Source: Sandaracinobacteroides hominis (GTDB lineage Bacteria > Pseudomonadota > Alphaproteobacteria > Sphingomonadales > Sphingomonadaceae). From it: 64,000 nucleotides of DNA. Where the stretch lies: NCBI RefSeq assembly GCF_016464365.1, contig NZ_JADCUC010000007.1, forward strand, positions 109,244-173,243. The letters are read 5' to 3'. The translations under genes were made by a program, and so were the position numbers. Within the stretch, counting starts at the first letter, position 1. Each line of letters opens with the position of its first letter. A model generated the notes under the pieces. It worked only from the letters and a program-made list of their open reading frames with translations. It searched no databases and was not told the DNA's origin. Shown in pieces: positions 1-8,397 of the stretch.

Positions 1-10
1 GAAGGGAGTC

Positions 11-2293
11 ATGCTGCGCGCGATCCTCACGATTCTTGCCGTGACCCTCGCGCTTCCCGCATTTGCCCAGACGGCCCAGCCGCCCGAACCGCAAGATCGA
101 CCGCGCATCGGCCTTGTGCTGGGCGGCGGCGGCGCCCGCGGCTTTGCCCATGTTGGCGTGCTGCAGGTGCTGGAGGAGAACCGGATCCCGGTCGACGTCA
201 TCTCCGGCACCAGCATGGGTGCGGTGGTGGGCAGCCTCTATGCCTCGGGCAAGGACGCGCAGCAGCTGACAGCCATCACCGAAGAGATCCCCTGGACCAC
301 TGTCTTCAACGACGACATCCCGCGCGAACGCCTGCCTTTCCGCCGCAAGCGCGACGAGCGCGACGTGCTGATCGATTACCGCATCTCCTTCGACAACCGT
401 GGGCTGGTGCTGCCCAAGGGCGTGCTGCGCGGGCAGGAGCTGTTCCTGACGCTGGCCGAATATCTGGCCCCCGCCCGTGGCGTCTCCGATTTCGATCATC
501 TGGCGCTGCCGTTCCGCGCCGTCGCCACCAACATCGAGACGGGCGAGGCCGTGGTGCTGGGCAATGGCGACATCGCCACCGCCGTCTTCGCCTCGATGTC
601 GGTGCCCGGTGGCCTTCCGCCGGTCGAGCGCGACGGCATGCTGCTTGTCGACGGCATGATCGCCGACAATCTGCCGATCGACACGGCGCGGCAACTGGGA
701 GCCGAGCGGTTGATCGTCGTCAATGTCGGCACGCCTTTGCGCACCCGCGACCGCATCACGAGTTTCGTCTCGGTACTGGACCAGATGCAGCTGCTGCTGG
801 GCCGCGAGAGCGTCGAGCGCGGCATCGCCAGCCTGTCGCCGGCCGATGTCCTCATCCTGCCGGACCAGCCGGACATCAGCTCCACGGCGTTCGAACGCAG
901 CGTCGACGGAATCGCCGCCGGCCGCAAGGCGGCCCTTGCCATGCTCGACAAGCTGAAGCCCTACCAGCTCTCGGAAGCCGATTGGCGGGCGTATATCGCC
1001 GCCCGCGCCGCCCGCGCGCCGCGCTATGCGCCGACGCTCGATTTCGTGCACATCGTCAACAACTCCGACATCCCCAGCGAGAAGATCACGGGGATGGTCA
1101 GTGCCCGCTCCGGCGAACCGCTGGATGCGCGGAAGATGACCGAGGACCTGCAGAATATCTATGCGCTGGGTGGCTTCCGCAGCGTCCGCTACGATATCGG
1201 CCCCGCCACCACCGAAGAAGGCACAACTGCCGACGGTCGGCCTGCCATCACCACCTCCAAGGGCGGCGGAACGCCCGAAGGCAGGCTGCCGTTGGGCGAA
1301 GGCGTCACCATCCGCGCCGAGGGCGATCCGACATCGGCCAACTGGATGCAGTTCGGGCTGGGCATCACCACCGATTTCAACCGCATCTCCTCCATCCGCA
1401 TCGGCGCCTCCTATACCGACCGCAACTTTGCCGGCACCGGCGCGGAATGGCGCACGGATGTCCGCGTCGGCTCTGACCTTCTGTTCTCGACCGGGCTCTA
1501 CAAGGAATGGGGCCGCTTCTTCGGCGAAGTCACGCCCTATTGGTCGCGCATAGACACTTTCTTCTACATCAATGGCGAAGCCGCCCTCCAGGTCCGCGAC
1601 TCGCGCGTCGGCAGCACGTTCGAAGCCGGCTATCTGTTCGGCAACTGGGGCGAGCTGCGCACCGGAATCAACGTCGCCGCGGTCGATCTGGACGTGATCG
1701 TCGGCGCCCCGCTGGTGGGCGACTTTGACGGGCAGACCGACCTCAGCTGGCGAACGCGGTTCACCGCCGACAAGCTCGACAGCCTGGATTTCCCGACGAG
1801 GGGTGTTTTCGCGCAGGCCTCCTACACCGATCACAGCAACCTCTTCGGCGGCGATCTCGATTATAACAGCGTCACCGCCAAGGTGCAGAAGCCGTTCAGC
1901 TGGGGCCGCAACACCATTCTCTTCGGCGGCGAGATCGGGCTCACCACCGATGGCAATGGGCGCTCGCTGGCCGATTTCCGCCTTGGCGGTTTTCTGAATC
2001 TGTCGGGCCTCGAGCCGAACGAGCTGATCGGCCGCCACAAGATCCTCGGCCGCGCCATCTTTTATCACCGGCTGTCCGAAGTCGCGCCGATCCTCAACGT
2101 GCCGGTCTATCTTGGGGGCTCCGTCGAGGTTGGCAACACCTGGATCGCGCTCGAAGATGTCGGGCTCGACAGTCTGCGACCGGCTGGCAGCCTGTTCGTC
2201 GGCGCAGACACGCCGCTGGGGCCGGCCTTCCTTGCCGCCGGTCTCGCCCGGGGCAACGGCGCCTTTTACCTGATCCTTGGCCGGGTGTTCTGA
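11..2293 (+). CDS. Patatin-like phospholipase with POTRA and outer-membrane beta-barrel (PlpD-like)
   Basis: The 760-residue product starts with a signal peptide ending in 'LPAFAQ' (about residue 20). A patatin domain follows at about 31-300: the glycine-rich oxyanion loop 'GGGGARGFAHVG', the nucleophile motif GTSMG (Ser68) and the catalytic Asp in 'VDG' (Asp214). A short POTRA-like stretch lies around 340-410, and the last 330 residues alternate like a surface-antigen/BamA-type barrel, ending in an aromatic residue ('ILGRVF'). This order is that of PlpD, the type Vd autotransporter in which a lipase is joined to its own outer-membrane translocator. The likely role is a surface or secreted phospholipase. 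The ATG at 11 has 'GAAGGGAG' just upstream. The gene stands alone ahead of modA with no obvious shared regulation. The domain call is strong; the secretion route is inferred. Confidence 0.9.
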   Translation: MLRAILTILAVTLALPAFAQTAQPPEPQDRPRIGLVLGGGGARGFAHVGVLQVLEENRIPVDVISGTSMGAVVGSLYASGKDAQQLTAITEEIPWTTVFNDDIPRERLPFRRKRDERDVLIDYRISFDNRGLVLPKGVLRGQELFLTLAEYLAPARGVSDFDHLALPFRAVATNIETGEAVVLGNGDIATAVFASMSVPGGLPPVERDGMLLVDGMIADNLPIDTARQLGAERLIVVNVGTPLRTRDRITSFVSVLDQMQLLLGRESVERGIASLSPADVLILPDQPDISSTAFERSVDGIAAGRKAALAMLDKLKPYQLSEADWRAYIAARAARAPRYAPTLDFVHIVNNSDIPSEKITGMVSARSGEPLDARKMTEDLQNIYALGGFRSVRYDIGPATTEEGTTADGRPAITTSKGGGTPEGRLPLGEGVTIRAEGDPTSANWMQFGLGITTDFNRISSIRIGASYTDRNFAGTGAEWRTDVRVGSDLLFSTGLYKEWGRFFGEVTPYWSRIDTFFYINGEAALQVRDSRVGSTFEAGYLFGNWGELRTGINVAAVDLDVIVGAPLVGDFDGQTDLSWRTRFTADKLDSLDFPTRGVFAQASYTDHSNLFGGDLDYNSVTAKVQKPFSWGRNTILFGGEIGLTTDGNGRSLADFRLGGFLNLSGLEPNELIGRHKILGRAIFYHRLSEVAPILNVPVYLGGSVEVGNTWIALEDVGLDSLRPAGSLFVGADTPLGPAFLAAGLARGNGAFYLILGRVF

Positions 2294-2336
2294 CCGCGGC
2301 TTTCCAACGAGGCTATATCCGGCCATAACCATCGCC

Positions 2337-3095
2337 ATGCTGCGCCGGATCTTTCTCGCCCTGCTGCTTCTGGTTGCCGCCCCAGCGATCGCGCAGGCCC
2401 CGCCTGCCGTCGCCGCAGCCGCCAGCCTGCGCTATACCCTCGACGAAGCCGCCGCCGCCTTCGCCCGCGACACCGGCAAATCTGTGCGGATCACCTATGC
2501 CGCGTCGGGCAATCTGGTGCAGCAGATCCAGAACGGCGCGCCCTACCAGCTCTTCCTCTCCGCCGACGAGGCGCATGTGTTCAAGCTGGCCGAGCAGAAA
2601 CTGGCCGTCGATCGCGGCACCGCCTATGCCGTCGGCCGCCTCGCCCTTGTCGCCCCACCCGGCTCCCGGCTGGTGGTCGATCCCAAGCTGAAGGGTCTTA
2701 CCCGCGCGCTCACCGACGGCAGCCTGAAAAAACTGGCCATCGCCAACCCCGAAACCGCCCCCTATGGCACCCGCACCCGCGAAGTGCTGCAGCGACTGGA
2801 GCTGTGGAAGCTCGCCCAGCCCAGGCTGGTGGTGGGCGAGAATATCGGACAGGCCTTCCAGTTCGCTACCACCGGCGGCGCCGACGGCGGCTTTGTCTCG
2901 CTTTCGCTCGTCCTAAGCCCGGGCTTCAAGGGCCGCTATGCCGTCGTCAACGACAGCTGGCACCAGCCGCTGGTGCAGCGCATGGTGCTGCTGAAGGGCG
3001 CCGGCGCCGATGCCCGCGCCTTTCACGACTGGCTGCTCGGCCCGAAAGGGCAGGCCGTTCTCAGCCGTTACGGCTACAGTCCGCCCCCACGCTAG
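2337..3095 (+). CDS. modA: Molybdate ABC transporter substrate-binding protein ModA
   Basis: This is a 252-residue periplasmic binding protein starting at ATG 2337, which opens a clean signal peptide (MLRRIFLALLLLVAAPAIAQ). The mature part shows ModA hallmarks: 'AAASLRYTLDEAAAAFARDTG', 'YAASGNLVQQIQNGAPYQLFLSADE' in pieces, 'IANPETAPYGTRTREVLQ' and 'VGENIGQAFQFATTGGADGGF'. It captures molybdate or tungstate in the periplasm and hands it to ModB. The longer in-frame start at 2277 overlaps the previous gene and would bury the signal peptide, so I reject it. It is followed at 16 bases by modB and then by overlapping modC, giving a standard modABC operon. No ModE gene or clear ModE site was recognised. 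Confidence 0.93.
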   Translation: MLRRIFLALLLLVAAPAIAQAPPAVAAAASLRYTLDEAAAAFARDTGKSVRITYAASGNLVQQIQNGAPYQLFLSADEAHVFKLAEQKLAVDRGTAYAVGRLALVAPPGSRLVVDPKLKGLTRALTDGSLKKLAIANPETAPYGTRTREVLQRLELWKLAQPRLVVGENIGQAFQFATTGGADGGFVSLSLVLSPGFKGRYAVVNDSWHQPLVQRMVLLKGAGADARAFHDWLLGPKGQAVLSRYGYSPPPR

Positions 3096-3111
3096 TGGCC
3101 CCGCCGCTCTG

Positions 3112-3780
3112 ATGGACTGGCAAGCGCTCGCCCTTTCGCTGCGGCTCGGCCTGTTCACGGTCCTGCTGCTGTTGCCCCCCGCGATCCTGCTCGGCCGCTG
3201 GCTTGCCGTCACCAGCTGGCGCGGCAAGCCCTTCATCGAGGCGCTCGTCGTCCTCCCGCTGGTGCTGCCGCCCACCGTTCTGGGCTTCTACCTGCTCGCT
3301 GCAATGGGCCCGCATTCCCCCGTCGGCCAGCTCTGGACCCAGCTCTTCGGCCAGGGCCTCGCCTTCAGCTTTCCCGGCATCCTCGCCGCCTCGATCCTCG
3401 TCAACATCCCCTTTGCCGTGCAGCCGGCCCAGCGCGCCTTCGAAGCCGTCGGACAGGATCTCCGCCACGCGGCAGCCACCTGCGGCCTCTCCCCCCTCGC
3501 CAGCTTCCGGCAGATCGAACTGCCGCTCGCGGCGCCCGGAATCCTCACCGGCGCCGTCCTCGCCTTCGCCCACACGCTGGGCGAATTCGGCGTCGTGCTG
3601 ATGGTTGGCGGCGCCATCCCCGGCGAAACGAAAACCCTCGCGCTCAGCATCTACGATCGTGTGCAGGCGCTGGACAACGCCGCCGCCGCCAGCATGTCGG
3701 CGCTGCTCCTCGCCATCTCGCTGACCGCCGTCGCCCTCACCTTTGCCCTCAGCCGAAAGCGACCCAATGTCGGGGCTTGA
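3112..3780 (+). CDS. modB: Molybdate ABC transporter permease ModB
   Basis: A 222-residue inner-membrane permease starting at ATG 3112 (MDWQALALSLRLGLFTVLLL). It has about five hydrophobic segments and the binding-protein-dependent permease loop 'AATCGLSPLASFRQIELPLAAPGILTGAVLAFAHTLGEFG', which contains the EAA-type motif that docks on the ATPase; the tail 'ALDNAAAASMSALLLAIS' also fits ModB. It forms the membrane channel of the molybdate importer. The start is 16 bases after modA, and its 3' end overlaps the modC start by 14 bases, so translation of B and C is probably coupled. Length and motifs are typical of the family. Confidence 0.92.
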   Translation: MDWQALALSLRLGLFTVLLLLPPAILLGRWLAVTSWRGKPFIEALVVLPLVLPPTVLGFYLLAAMGPHSPVGQLWTQLFGQGLAFSFPGILAASILVNIPFAVQPAQRAFEAVGQDLRHAAATCGLSPLASFRQIELPLAAPGILTGAVLAFAHTLGEFGVVLMVGGAIPGETKTLALSIYDRVQALDNAAAASMSALLLAISLTAVALTFALSRKRPNVGA

Positions 3781-4456
3781 TCTCGCGCTGCGGGCGACCA
3801 CGCCGGTCCCGCTGGACCTCGCTCTCACGGTCGCCCCCGGCGAAATCCTAGCGCTCATCGGCCGCTCCGGCGCCGGCAAATCCAGCATCCTGAAGGCCAT
3901 CGCCGGTCTGCTTCCCGGCGGCAGCGGCCACATCCGCGTCAACGGCGAAAGCTGGTTCGACAGCGACGCCGGCATCCGCCTCTCCCCACACCGCCGCCGC
4001 CTCGGCTATCTCTTCCAGAACTACGCCCTCTTCCCGCACAAGACCGCGCTCGAGAATGTCATGGCCGCCGCGCCGGACGAAACCGCCGCGCGCCGCCTGC
4101 TCGCCGCCGTCCAGCTCGGCGACCTGAAAAACCGCCGCCCCGCCCAACTCTCCGGCGGCCAGCAACAACGCGTGGCGCTGGCCCGCGCCCTCGCCCGCGA
4201 ACCCAGGCTCCTCCTCCTCGACGAGCCCTTCTCCGCCGTCGACCGCCCCACCCGCCGGGCGCTGGCGCAAACCATCCGCGACCTGCGCGCGAGCCTCGAT
4301 ATGCCGGTGATCCTCGTCACCCACGACATCGAAGACGCCGCCCACCTTGCCGACCGCATCGCGATCCTGGAGGCGGGGCGGATCGTGCAGTGTGGGCCTA
4401 CTGCGGAGGTGATCGCGCGCCCGGCGTCGGAGTTGGTGCGCGATCTGGTTGCCTGA
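3767..4456 (+). CDS. modC: Molybdate ABC transporter ATP-binding protein ModC (short, no TOBE domain)
   Basis: A 229-residue ABC ATPase with Walker A 'GRSGAGKSS', Q-loop 'YLFQNYALFPH', signature 'LSGGQQQRVALARALA', Walker B 'LLLLDEPFSAVD' and switch His in 'ILVTHDIEDA'. It energises molybdate import by the ModB dimer. I place the start at ATG 3767 inside the end of modB, because the product begins with the usual first strand there. Well-studied ModC proteins are about 350 residues and carry a C-terminal molybdate-binding MOP/TOBE domain. This one ends shortly after the nucleotide-binding domain ('ARPASELVRDLVA'), so it lacks that regulatory domain. The stop is natural, and a palindromic repeat begins right after it. 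Confidence 0.9.
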   Translation: MSGLDLALRATTPVPLDLALTVAPGEILALIGRSGAGKSSILKAIAGLLPGGSGHIRVNGESWFDSDAGIRLSPHRRRLGYLFQNYALFPHKTALENVMAAAPDETAARRLLAAVQLGDLKNRRPAQLSGGQQQRVALARALAREPRLLLLDEPFSAVDRPTRRALAQTIRDLRASLDMPVILVTHDIEDAAHLADRIAILEAGRIVQCGPTAEVIARPASELVRDLVA

Positions 4457-4468
4457 AGCCTCCGGCGG

Positions 4469-4511
4469 GCAGGGCTCTGCCCTGCACCCGGCAGGGGAAT
4501 TTATCCCCTGC
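4469..4511. repeat. Composite palindromic repeat, copy A (two hairpins)
   Basis: Two adjacent perfect hairpins lie just after modC. The first has 7-bp arms gcagggc/gccctgc around a tct loop (4469-4485). The second has 8-bp arms gcagggga/tcccctgc around a 5-base loop (4491-4511). No T-run follows, so a classical terminator is not proven, although the position between the convergent modC and gdx genes fits a bidirectional terminator. The arms, the linking 'cccgg' and the flank 'gcctccggcggg' recur, in part inverted, at 5084-5190 and 31873-31919, which suggests a dispersed intergenic repeat family. Confidence 0.7.
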
Positions 4512-4577
4512 ACCCCAGCAATCTCTGCGTCATCCCGCGTAGGCGGGGGTCGACGCGTGGCTTGATTGCCTGCGGCG

Positions 4578-4898
4578 CTAGGAAGGCGATGACATCTTCA
4601 TCAGCACCAGCCCGCCCACGATCAGCCCGGCAGCCGCAATCCGCATCGGCGTCGCCTGCTCCCCCAGCACCAGCACGCCGACGGCAAATGCGCCGACGGC
4701 GCCGATGCCGGTCCAGACCGTATAGGCTGTGCCCAGCGGCAGCGACCGCATGGCCAGCGAGAGCAAGCCAAAGCTTGCAAACATCGCGATCAGCGTGATC
4801 GCCGCAGCGCCGGGCTTCGTGAAGCCCTCCGATTGCTTCATGTAGAAGGCCCAGACGACCTCAAGAACACCGGCGACGACAAGATAAACCCATGGCAT
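4578..4898 (-). CDS. sugE: SMR-family small exporter, Gdx/SugE type (guanidinium exporter)
   Basis: The 106-residue, four-helix inner-membrane protein begins MPWVYLVVAGVLEVVWAF. It has the SMR glutamate (Glu13) in helix 1 and the Gdx-specific stretch 'LPLGTAYTVWTGIGAVGAF', which separates Gdx/SugE from EmrE-like drug pumps. By family it works as a dual-topology dimer that exchanges guanidinium for protons. The ATG at 4898 is chosen because a strong 'GAAGGAGG' lies upstream and the first helix starts right after it; an 18-residue extension to 4952 would have no function. It is transcribed alone, convergent with modC. A single hairpin with an ACGG loop sits 25 bases upstream (see 4924-4937) and may hint at guanidine control. 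Confidence 0.9.
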   Translation of the reverse strand: MPWVYLVVAGVLEVVWAFYMKQSEGFTKPGAAAITLIAMFASFGLLSLAMRSLPLGTAYTVWTGIGAVGAFAVGVLVLGEQATPMRIAAAGLIVGGLVLMKMSSPS

Positions 4899-4923
4899 GG
4901 CAGCAGCCTCCTTCAGAAAGCCG

Positions 4924-4937
4924 CCGGGCCGTCCCGG
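4924..4937 (-). promoter_or_regulatory. Hairpin with ACGG loop in the gdx leader (possible half of a guanidine-II motif)
   Basis: Read on the minus strand the sequence is CCGGG-ACGG-CCCGG, a perfect 5-bp stem closed by an ACGG tetraloop, ending 25 bases before the gdx start and just upstream of its Shine-Dalgarno sequence. Guanidine-II (mini-ykkC) riboswitches consist of two such stems with ACGR loops in front of Gdx-type genes. Only one such loop is present here: I looked for a second ACGR within about 120 bases upstream and found none. The motif is therefore either half of a diverged switch or chance. Confidence 0.3.
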
Positions 4938-5083
4938 TCTTGAGCACCCCAAAGTCAGGGGACGGGAACGTGGTCACCGCGCCGCCGATGTAGGAAGCAC
5001 CACCCCCCAAGTCAAACCAGCGCCGCAGGCAATCAACCCGAGCTGCCTAGCCGCCAGAAGCCCAATCAAAACTGAAAGGGGTG

Positions 5084-5127
5084 AAGGGGTCAAGACCCCT
5101 TCCGGGTTCCAAGGGCAGAGCCCTTGG
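5084..5127. repeat. Composite palindromic repeat, copy B (two hairpins)
   Basis: Hairpin 1 has arms aaggggt/acccctt with a caag loop (5084-5101). Hairpin 2 has 8-bp arms ccaagggc/gcccttgg with an aga loop (5109-5127). They lie between the convergently facing leader of gdx and the end of fghA. Downstream at about 5176-5190 the sequence 'ccgccggaggcc' matches the inverted flank of copy A. The 'gggggtgaaggggg' arm is shared with copy C at 31894-31907. The rest of 4938-5190 shows no gene. Confidence 0.65.
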
Positions 5128-5190
5128 GTTCTTGTTGGCCATCGCCTGATGGCGCTGGGCCGGCAAAGCCCTTGGCCGCCGGAGGCCCGC

Positions 5191-6015
5191 TTACGTCAGC
5201 CGCTCCGCGTGCCAGGCCACATGCTCGGCCAGGAACGACGAGATGAAATAATAGCTATGGTCATACCCCGGCTGCACCCGCAGCGTCAGTGGCACCTCCA
5301 TCGCGTCGCAGGCCGAGCGCAGCAGAATGGGTTTCAGCTGCTCGTCGAGGAAGCTGTCGGCGCCGCCTACATCGACCAGAATCTCGGGCACGCGGGCGCC
5401 GGCTTCGATGAGGGTGACCGTGTCGTGCTGCGCCCATGCTGCGCGGTCCGGGCCGAGATATGCGCCGAGGGCCTTCTTGCCCCACGTCACCTGCGAGGGC
5501 GCGACGATCGGGGCAAAGGCGGAAACGGAGCGGAAGCGATCGGGGTTGCGGAGCGCCACGGTTAGCGCGCCATGGCCGCCCATGGAGTGGCCGGTGATGC
5601 CCTGGCGGGCCATGTCGAGCGGAAAATGCTGCGCAGCAAGGGCGGGCAGTTCCTCGGTGATGTAGCTCCACATCCGGAAGTGCGGCGCCCATGGCGCCTG
5701 CGTCGCATCGACGTAGAAGCCCGCGCCCTGACCCAGATCATAGGCTGTGTCGTCGGCGACGCCCTCGCCGCGCGGGGAGGTGTCGGGGGCGATGAAGGCG
5801 ATCCCGAGCCGGGCGCAGGCTTCGCGGAACTCGCCCTTTTCGGTGACGTTGGCGTGGGTGCAGGTAAGGCCTGAGAGGAACCAGAGCAACGGAAACGGTC
5901 CGTCGCCCGGCGGCAGGAAGATCGAGAAGACCATATCGGTGCCGGTGGCGGTGCTGGCGTGTTTCCACACCTGCTGCCGCCCGCCGTGGCTCTGCCAATC
6001 CTGCAGCTTTTCCAT
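5191..6015 (-). CDS. fghA: S-formylglutathione hydrolase
   Basis: A 274-residue cytosolic serine hydrolase of the esterase D family. It starts [17 protein letters not shown] and has 'FLSGLTCTHANVTEKGEF', the nucleophile elbow GHSMGG, and the acid/base residues near 'VGGADSFLDEQL' and 'PGYDHSYYFI' (catalytic His). It cleaves S-formylglutathione to formate and glutathione, the second step of glutathione-dependent formaldehyde detoxification. The start at 6015 overlaps the frmA stop by one base (TGATG), so the two are co-translated. Length and motifs are normal for the family. Confidence 0.95.
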   Translation of the reverse strand: MEKLQDWQSHGGRQQVWKHASTATGTDMVFSIFLPPGDGPFPLLWFLSGLTCTHANVTEKGEFREACARLGIAFIAPDTSPRGEGVADDTAYDLGQGAGFYVDATQAPWAPHFRMWSYITEELPALAAQHFPLDMARQGITGHSMGGHGALTVALRNPDRFRSVSAFAPIVAPSQVTWGKKALGAYLGPDRAAWAQHDTVTLIEAGARVPEILVDVGGADSFLDEQLKPILLRSACDAMEVPLTLRVQPGYDHSYYFISSFLAEHVAWHAERLT

Positions 6016-7127
6016 CAGAAGACGACCACGCTGCGGATGCTTTCGCCCCGGTGCATCAGGTCGAAGGCTTCGTTGATGCGGTCCAGCGGCAGGCGGTGGG
6101 TGATCATCGGATCGATCTCGATCTTGCCGTTCATGTACCAGTCGACGATCTTCGGCACGTCGGTGCGGCCCTTGGCGCCGCCGAAGGCCGTGCCGCGCCA
6201 GTTGCGGCCGGTCACCAGCTGGAACGGGCGGGTGGTGATTTCCTTGCCGGCTTCGGCGACGCCGATGATGATGGAGGTGCCCCAGCCGCGGTGGCAGCAT
6301 TCCAGAGCCGTGCGCATCACTTCGGTGTTGCCGGTGGCGTCGAAGCTATAGTCTGCGCCGCCGTCGGTCAGCGCCAGCACTTCGGCGATCACCTCTTCGC
6401 GGCTTTTGCCCTTGCCGTTGATGAAGTGGGTCATGCCGAACTTGCGGCCCCACTCCTCGCGGTCGGGGTTGATGTCCACGCCGACGATCACGTCGGCGCC
6501 CACCATCCGCGCGCCCTGGATCACGTTCAGGCCGATGCCGCCCAGGCCAAAGACGACGATCTTTTCGCCCACCTGCACCTTGGCGGTGTTGGTGACGGCG
6601 CCGACGCCGGTGGTGACGCCGCAGCCGATGTAGCAGCTGGTGTCGAACGGCGCGTCTTCGCGCACCTTCGCCACGGCGATTTCGGGCAGCACGGTGTAGT
6701 TGGAGAAGGTCGAGCAGCCCATATAGTGGAAGATGGTCTGCCCCTTGTAGCTGAAGCGGCTGGTGCCGTCCGGCATCAGCCCCTGGCCCTGCGTGGCGCG
6801 GATGGCGGTGCAGAGGTTGGTCTTGCCGGAGAGGCAGGACTTACACTGGCGGCATTCCGGCGTGTAGAGCGGGATCACATGGTCGCCCGGCTTCACGCTG
6901 GTGACGCCTGCGCCCACCTCGACGACGATGCCGGCGCCTTCATGGCCCAGGATCGAGGGGAAGATGCCTTCGCTGTCCAGTCCGTCCAGCGTGTAGGCGT
7001 CGGTGTGGCAGATGCCGGTGGCCTTGATCTCCACCATCACTTCGCCGGCCTTCGGGCCTTCCAGATCGACTTCCACGATCTCCAGCGGCTTCTTCGCCTC
7101 GAATGCTACTGCCGCGCGCGTCTTCAT
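6015..7127 (-). CDS. frmA: S-(hydroxymethyl)glutathione dehydrogenase / class III alcohol dehydrogenase
   Basis: A 370-residue zinc-dependent medium-chain dehydrogenase beginning [20 protein letters not shown]. Catalytic zinc ligands are Cys40 ('GICHTD') and His62-Glu63 ('GHEGAG'); the structural zinc cluster is '[15 protein letters not shown]', and the Rossmann loop is 'GLGGIG'. '[10 protein letters not shown]' and 'GTSIIIGVA' are class III features. It oxidises the formaldehyde-glutathione adduct with NAD+ to S-formylglutathione. A good 'GGAGGCAAG' ribosome site precedes the ATG. It forms a two-gene operon with fghA and is divergent from the acyl-CoA dehydrogenase at 7191, with only 63 bases between the starts. 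No FrmR-like regulator is nearby. Confidence 0.95.
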   Translation of the reverse strand: MKTRAAVAFEAKKPLEIVEVDLEGPKAGEVMVEIKATGICHTDAYTLDGLDSEGIFPSILGHEGAGIVVEVGAGVTSVKPGDHVIPLYTPECRQCKSCLSGKTNLCTAIRATQGQGLMPDGTSRFSYKGQTIFHYMGCSTFSNYTVLPEIAVAKVREDAPFDTSCYIGCGVTTGVGAVTNTAKVQVGEKIVVFGLGGIGLNVIQGARMVGADVIVGVDINPDREEWGRKFGMTHFINGKGKSREEVIAEVLALTDGGADYSFDATGNTEVMRTALECCHRGWGTSIIIGVAEAGKEITTRPFQLVTGRNWRGTAFGGAKGRTDVPKIVDWYMNGKIEIDPMITHRLPLDRINEAFDLMHRGESIRSVVVF

Positions 7128-7190
7128 GAATCTTGCCTCCAGCTATATCCCCCCGCCATAAAAGCGGAAATGCGAGAAGGGGAGGGGAAA

Positions 7191-8372
7191 ATGCCCGCTA
7201 TCAGTCATCGGGGTGGGATGGACGAGGAGGTTTTCACCGCCTTCGCCGAGCAGCTGAGCCGCTATGTGCGGGAGCGGCTGATCCCCGCCGAGCCGCAGAT
7301 GATCGAAGCGAATGCGGTGCCGCCCGAGATCCTCGACGAGATGCGCGACATGGGCCTGTTCGGCATCACCATCCCCGAGGGCTATGGCGGCGCCGGCATG
7401 AATGTCTCGCAATATGTGGAGACGATCCGGCGGCTGGCCTATGCCGCGCCGGCCTATCGTTCGGCGATTTCCATCGGTGTCGGCATGGTCGCCTCGGCGC
7501 TGAAGAACGGCGGCACGGCGGACCAGAAAAGCTATTGGCTGCCGCAGCTGGCGGCCGGCGCGATTGCCAGCTTCGGGCTTACGGAGCCCGGTTCAGGCTC
7601 GGATGCAGCGGCACTGCAATGCCGCGCGGTGAAGTCGGGTTCGGGCTACGTCCTCAACGGCACCAAGCGCTACATCACCAACGCCCCGCAGGCGAAGATC
7701 GCCCTCATCATGGCCCGCACCCACGCGGAAAACCTGCCGAAAAACCGCCACGTCTCGGGCTTCATCCTGCCGATCGACACGCCGGGCGTCACCGTGGGGC
7801 GGCCCGACCGCAAGATGGGGCAGGCCGGCGCCACCATAGCCGACATCATCCTGGAGGACGTCCATGTCCCGGCAGACGCGCTGCTGGGCGGCGAGGAAGG
7901 CAAGGGCTTCGAACATGCGATGAAAAGCCTCGACAACGGCCGGCTCTCGGTCGCCGCGGCCGCCACCGGCTATGCAAGGCGCGCGCTCGACAGTGCGATG
8001 CGGTATGCCGTCGACCGCAAGGCCTTTGGGCAATCGATCAGCAACTTCCAGCTGATCCAGGCGATGCTGGCCGACAGCCAGGCTGAAATCTACGCGGCGG
8101 AATGCATGCTGGCCGATGCCTGCCGCATGGCAGACGAAGGCCAGCGCACGACGATACAGGCCTCCGCCACCAAGATGTTCGCGTCTGAAATGTGCGGCCG
8201 CGTGGTCGACCGCTGCGTGCAGATCTTCGGCGGCGCAGGCTATCTCGCCGAGTATGAAGCCGAGCGCTTCTTCCGCGACGCCCGGCTCTATCGCATCTAT
8301 GAAGGCACCACGCAGATCCTGCAGCTGCTCATCGCCCGCAACATGCTGAAGGAGCTGGAAGGGGCGGCCTGA
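7191..8372 (+). CDS. Acyl-CoA dehydrogenase family protein
   Basis: The 393-residue flavoprotein has the three-part acyl-CoA dehydrogenase fold: an N-terminal helical domain (ending 'LAAGAIASFGLTEPGSGSDAAAL', the FAD/substrate segment), a beta domain with 'GTKRYITNA', and a C-terminal helical domain with 'DRKAFGQSI', 'QIFGGAGYLAEYEAERFFRDARLYRIYEGTTQI'. The Glu of 'YEGT' sits where the catalytic base of short/medium-chain enzymes lies. It introduces a trans-2 double bond in an acyl-CoA; chain length cannot be read from the sequence. ATG 7191 follows 'AAGGGGAGGGG'; in-frame ATGs at 7170 and 7218 are possible but less well placed. It is monocistronic, ending in a hairpin over its stop codon. 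Confidence 0.9.
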   Translation: MPAISHRGGMDEEVFTAFAEQLSRYVRERLIPAEPQMIEANAVPPEILDEMRDMGLFGITIPEGYGGAGMNVSQYVETIRRLAYAAPAYRSAISIGVGMVASALKNGGTADQKSYWLPQLAAGAIASFGLTEPGSGSDAAALQCRAVKSGSGYVLNGTKRYITNAPQAKIALIMARTHAENLPKNRHVSGFILPIDTPGVTVGRPDRKMGQAGATIADIILEDVHVPADALLGGEEGKGFEHAMKSLDNGRLSVAAAATGYARRALDSAMRYAVDRKAFGQSISNFQLIQAMLADSQAEIYAAECMLADACRMADEGQRTTIQASATKMFASEMCGRVVDRCVQIFGGAGYLAEYEAERFFRDARLYRIYEGTTQILQLLIARNMLKELEGAA

Positions 8373-8381
8373 AGCCGCCCC
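8361..8381. terminator. Hairpin over the stop codon of the acyl-CoA dehydrogenase gene
   Basis: Perfect 8-bp arms ggggcggc/gccgcccc enclose a 5-base loop that holds the TGA stop. It lies between two convergent genes (ends at 8372 and 8398) and could end transcription from the left, but no T-tract follows ('cccttcc'), so the terminator call rests on position and stem strength. Confidence 0.5.
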
Positions 8382-8397
8382 CTTCCGGCAATCTTCA

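Noticed and set aside
4899..5060. Full guanidine-II riboswitch
   Set aside because: A second ACGR-loop stem is absent, so I kept only the single hairpin as a low-confidence site.
6051..7169. Long 5' extension of the acyl-CoA dehydrogenase frame across the frmA gene
   Set aside because: It lies antisense to frmA and has no start with a ribosome site; the enzyme begins naturally at 7191.
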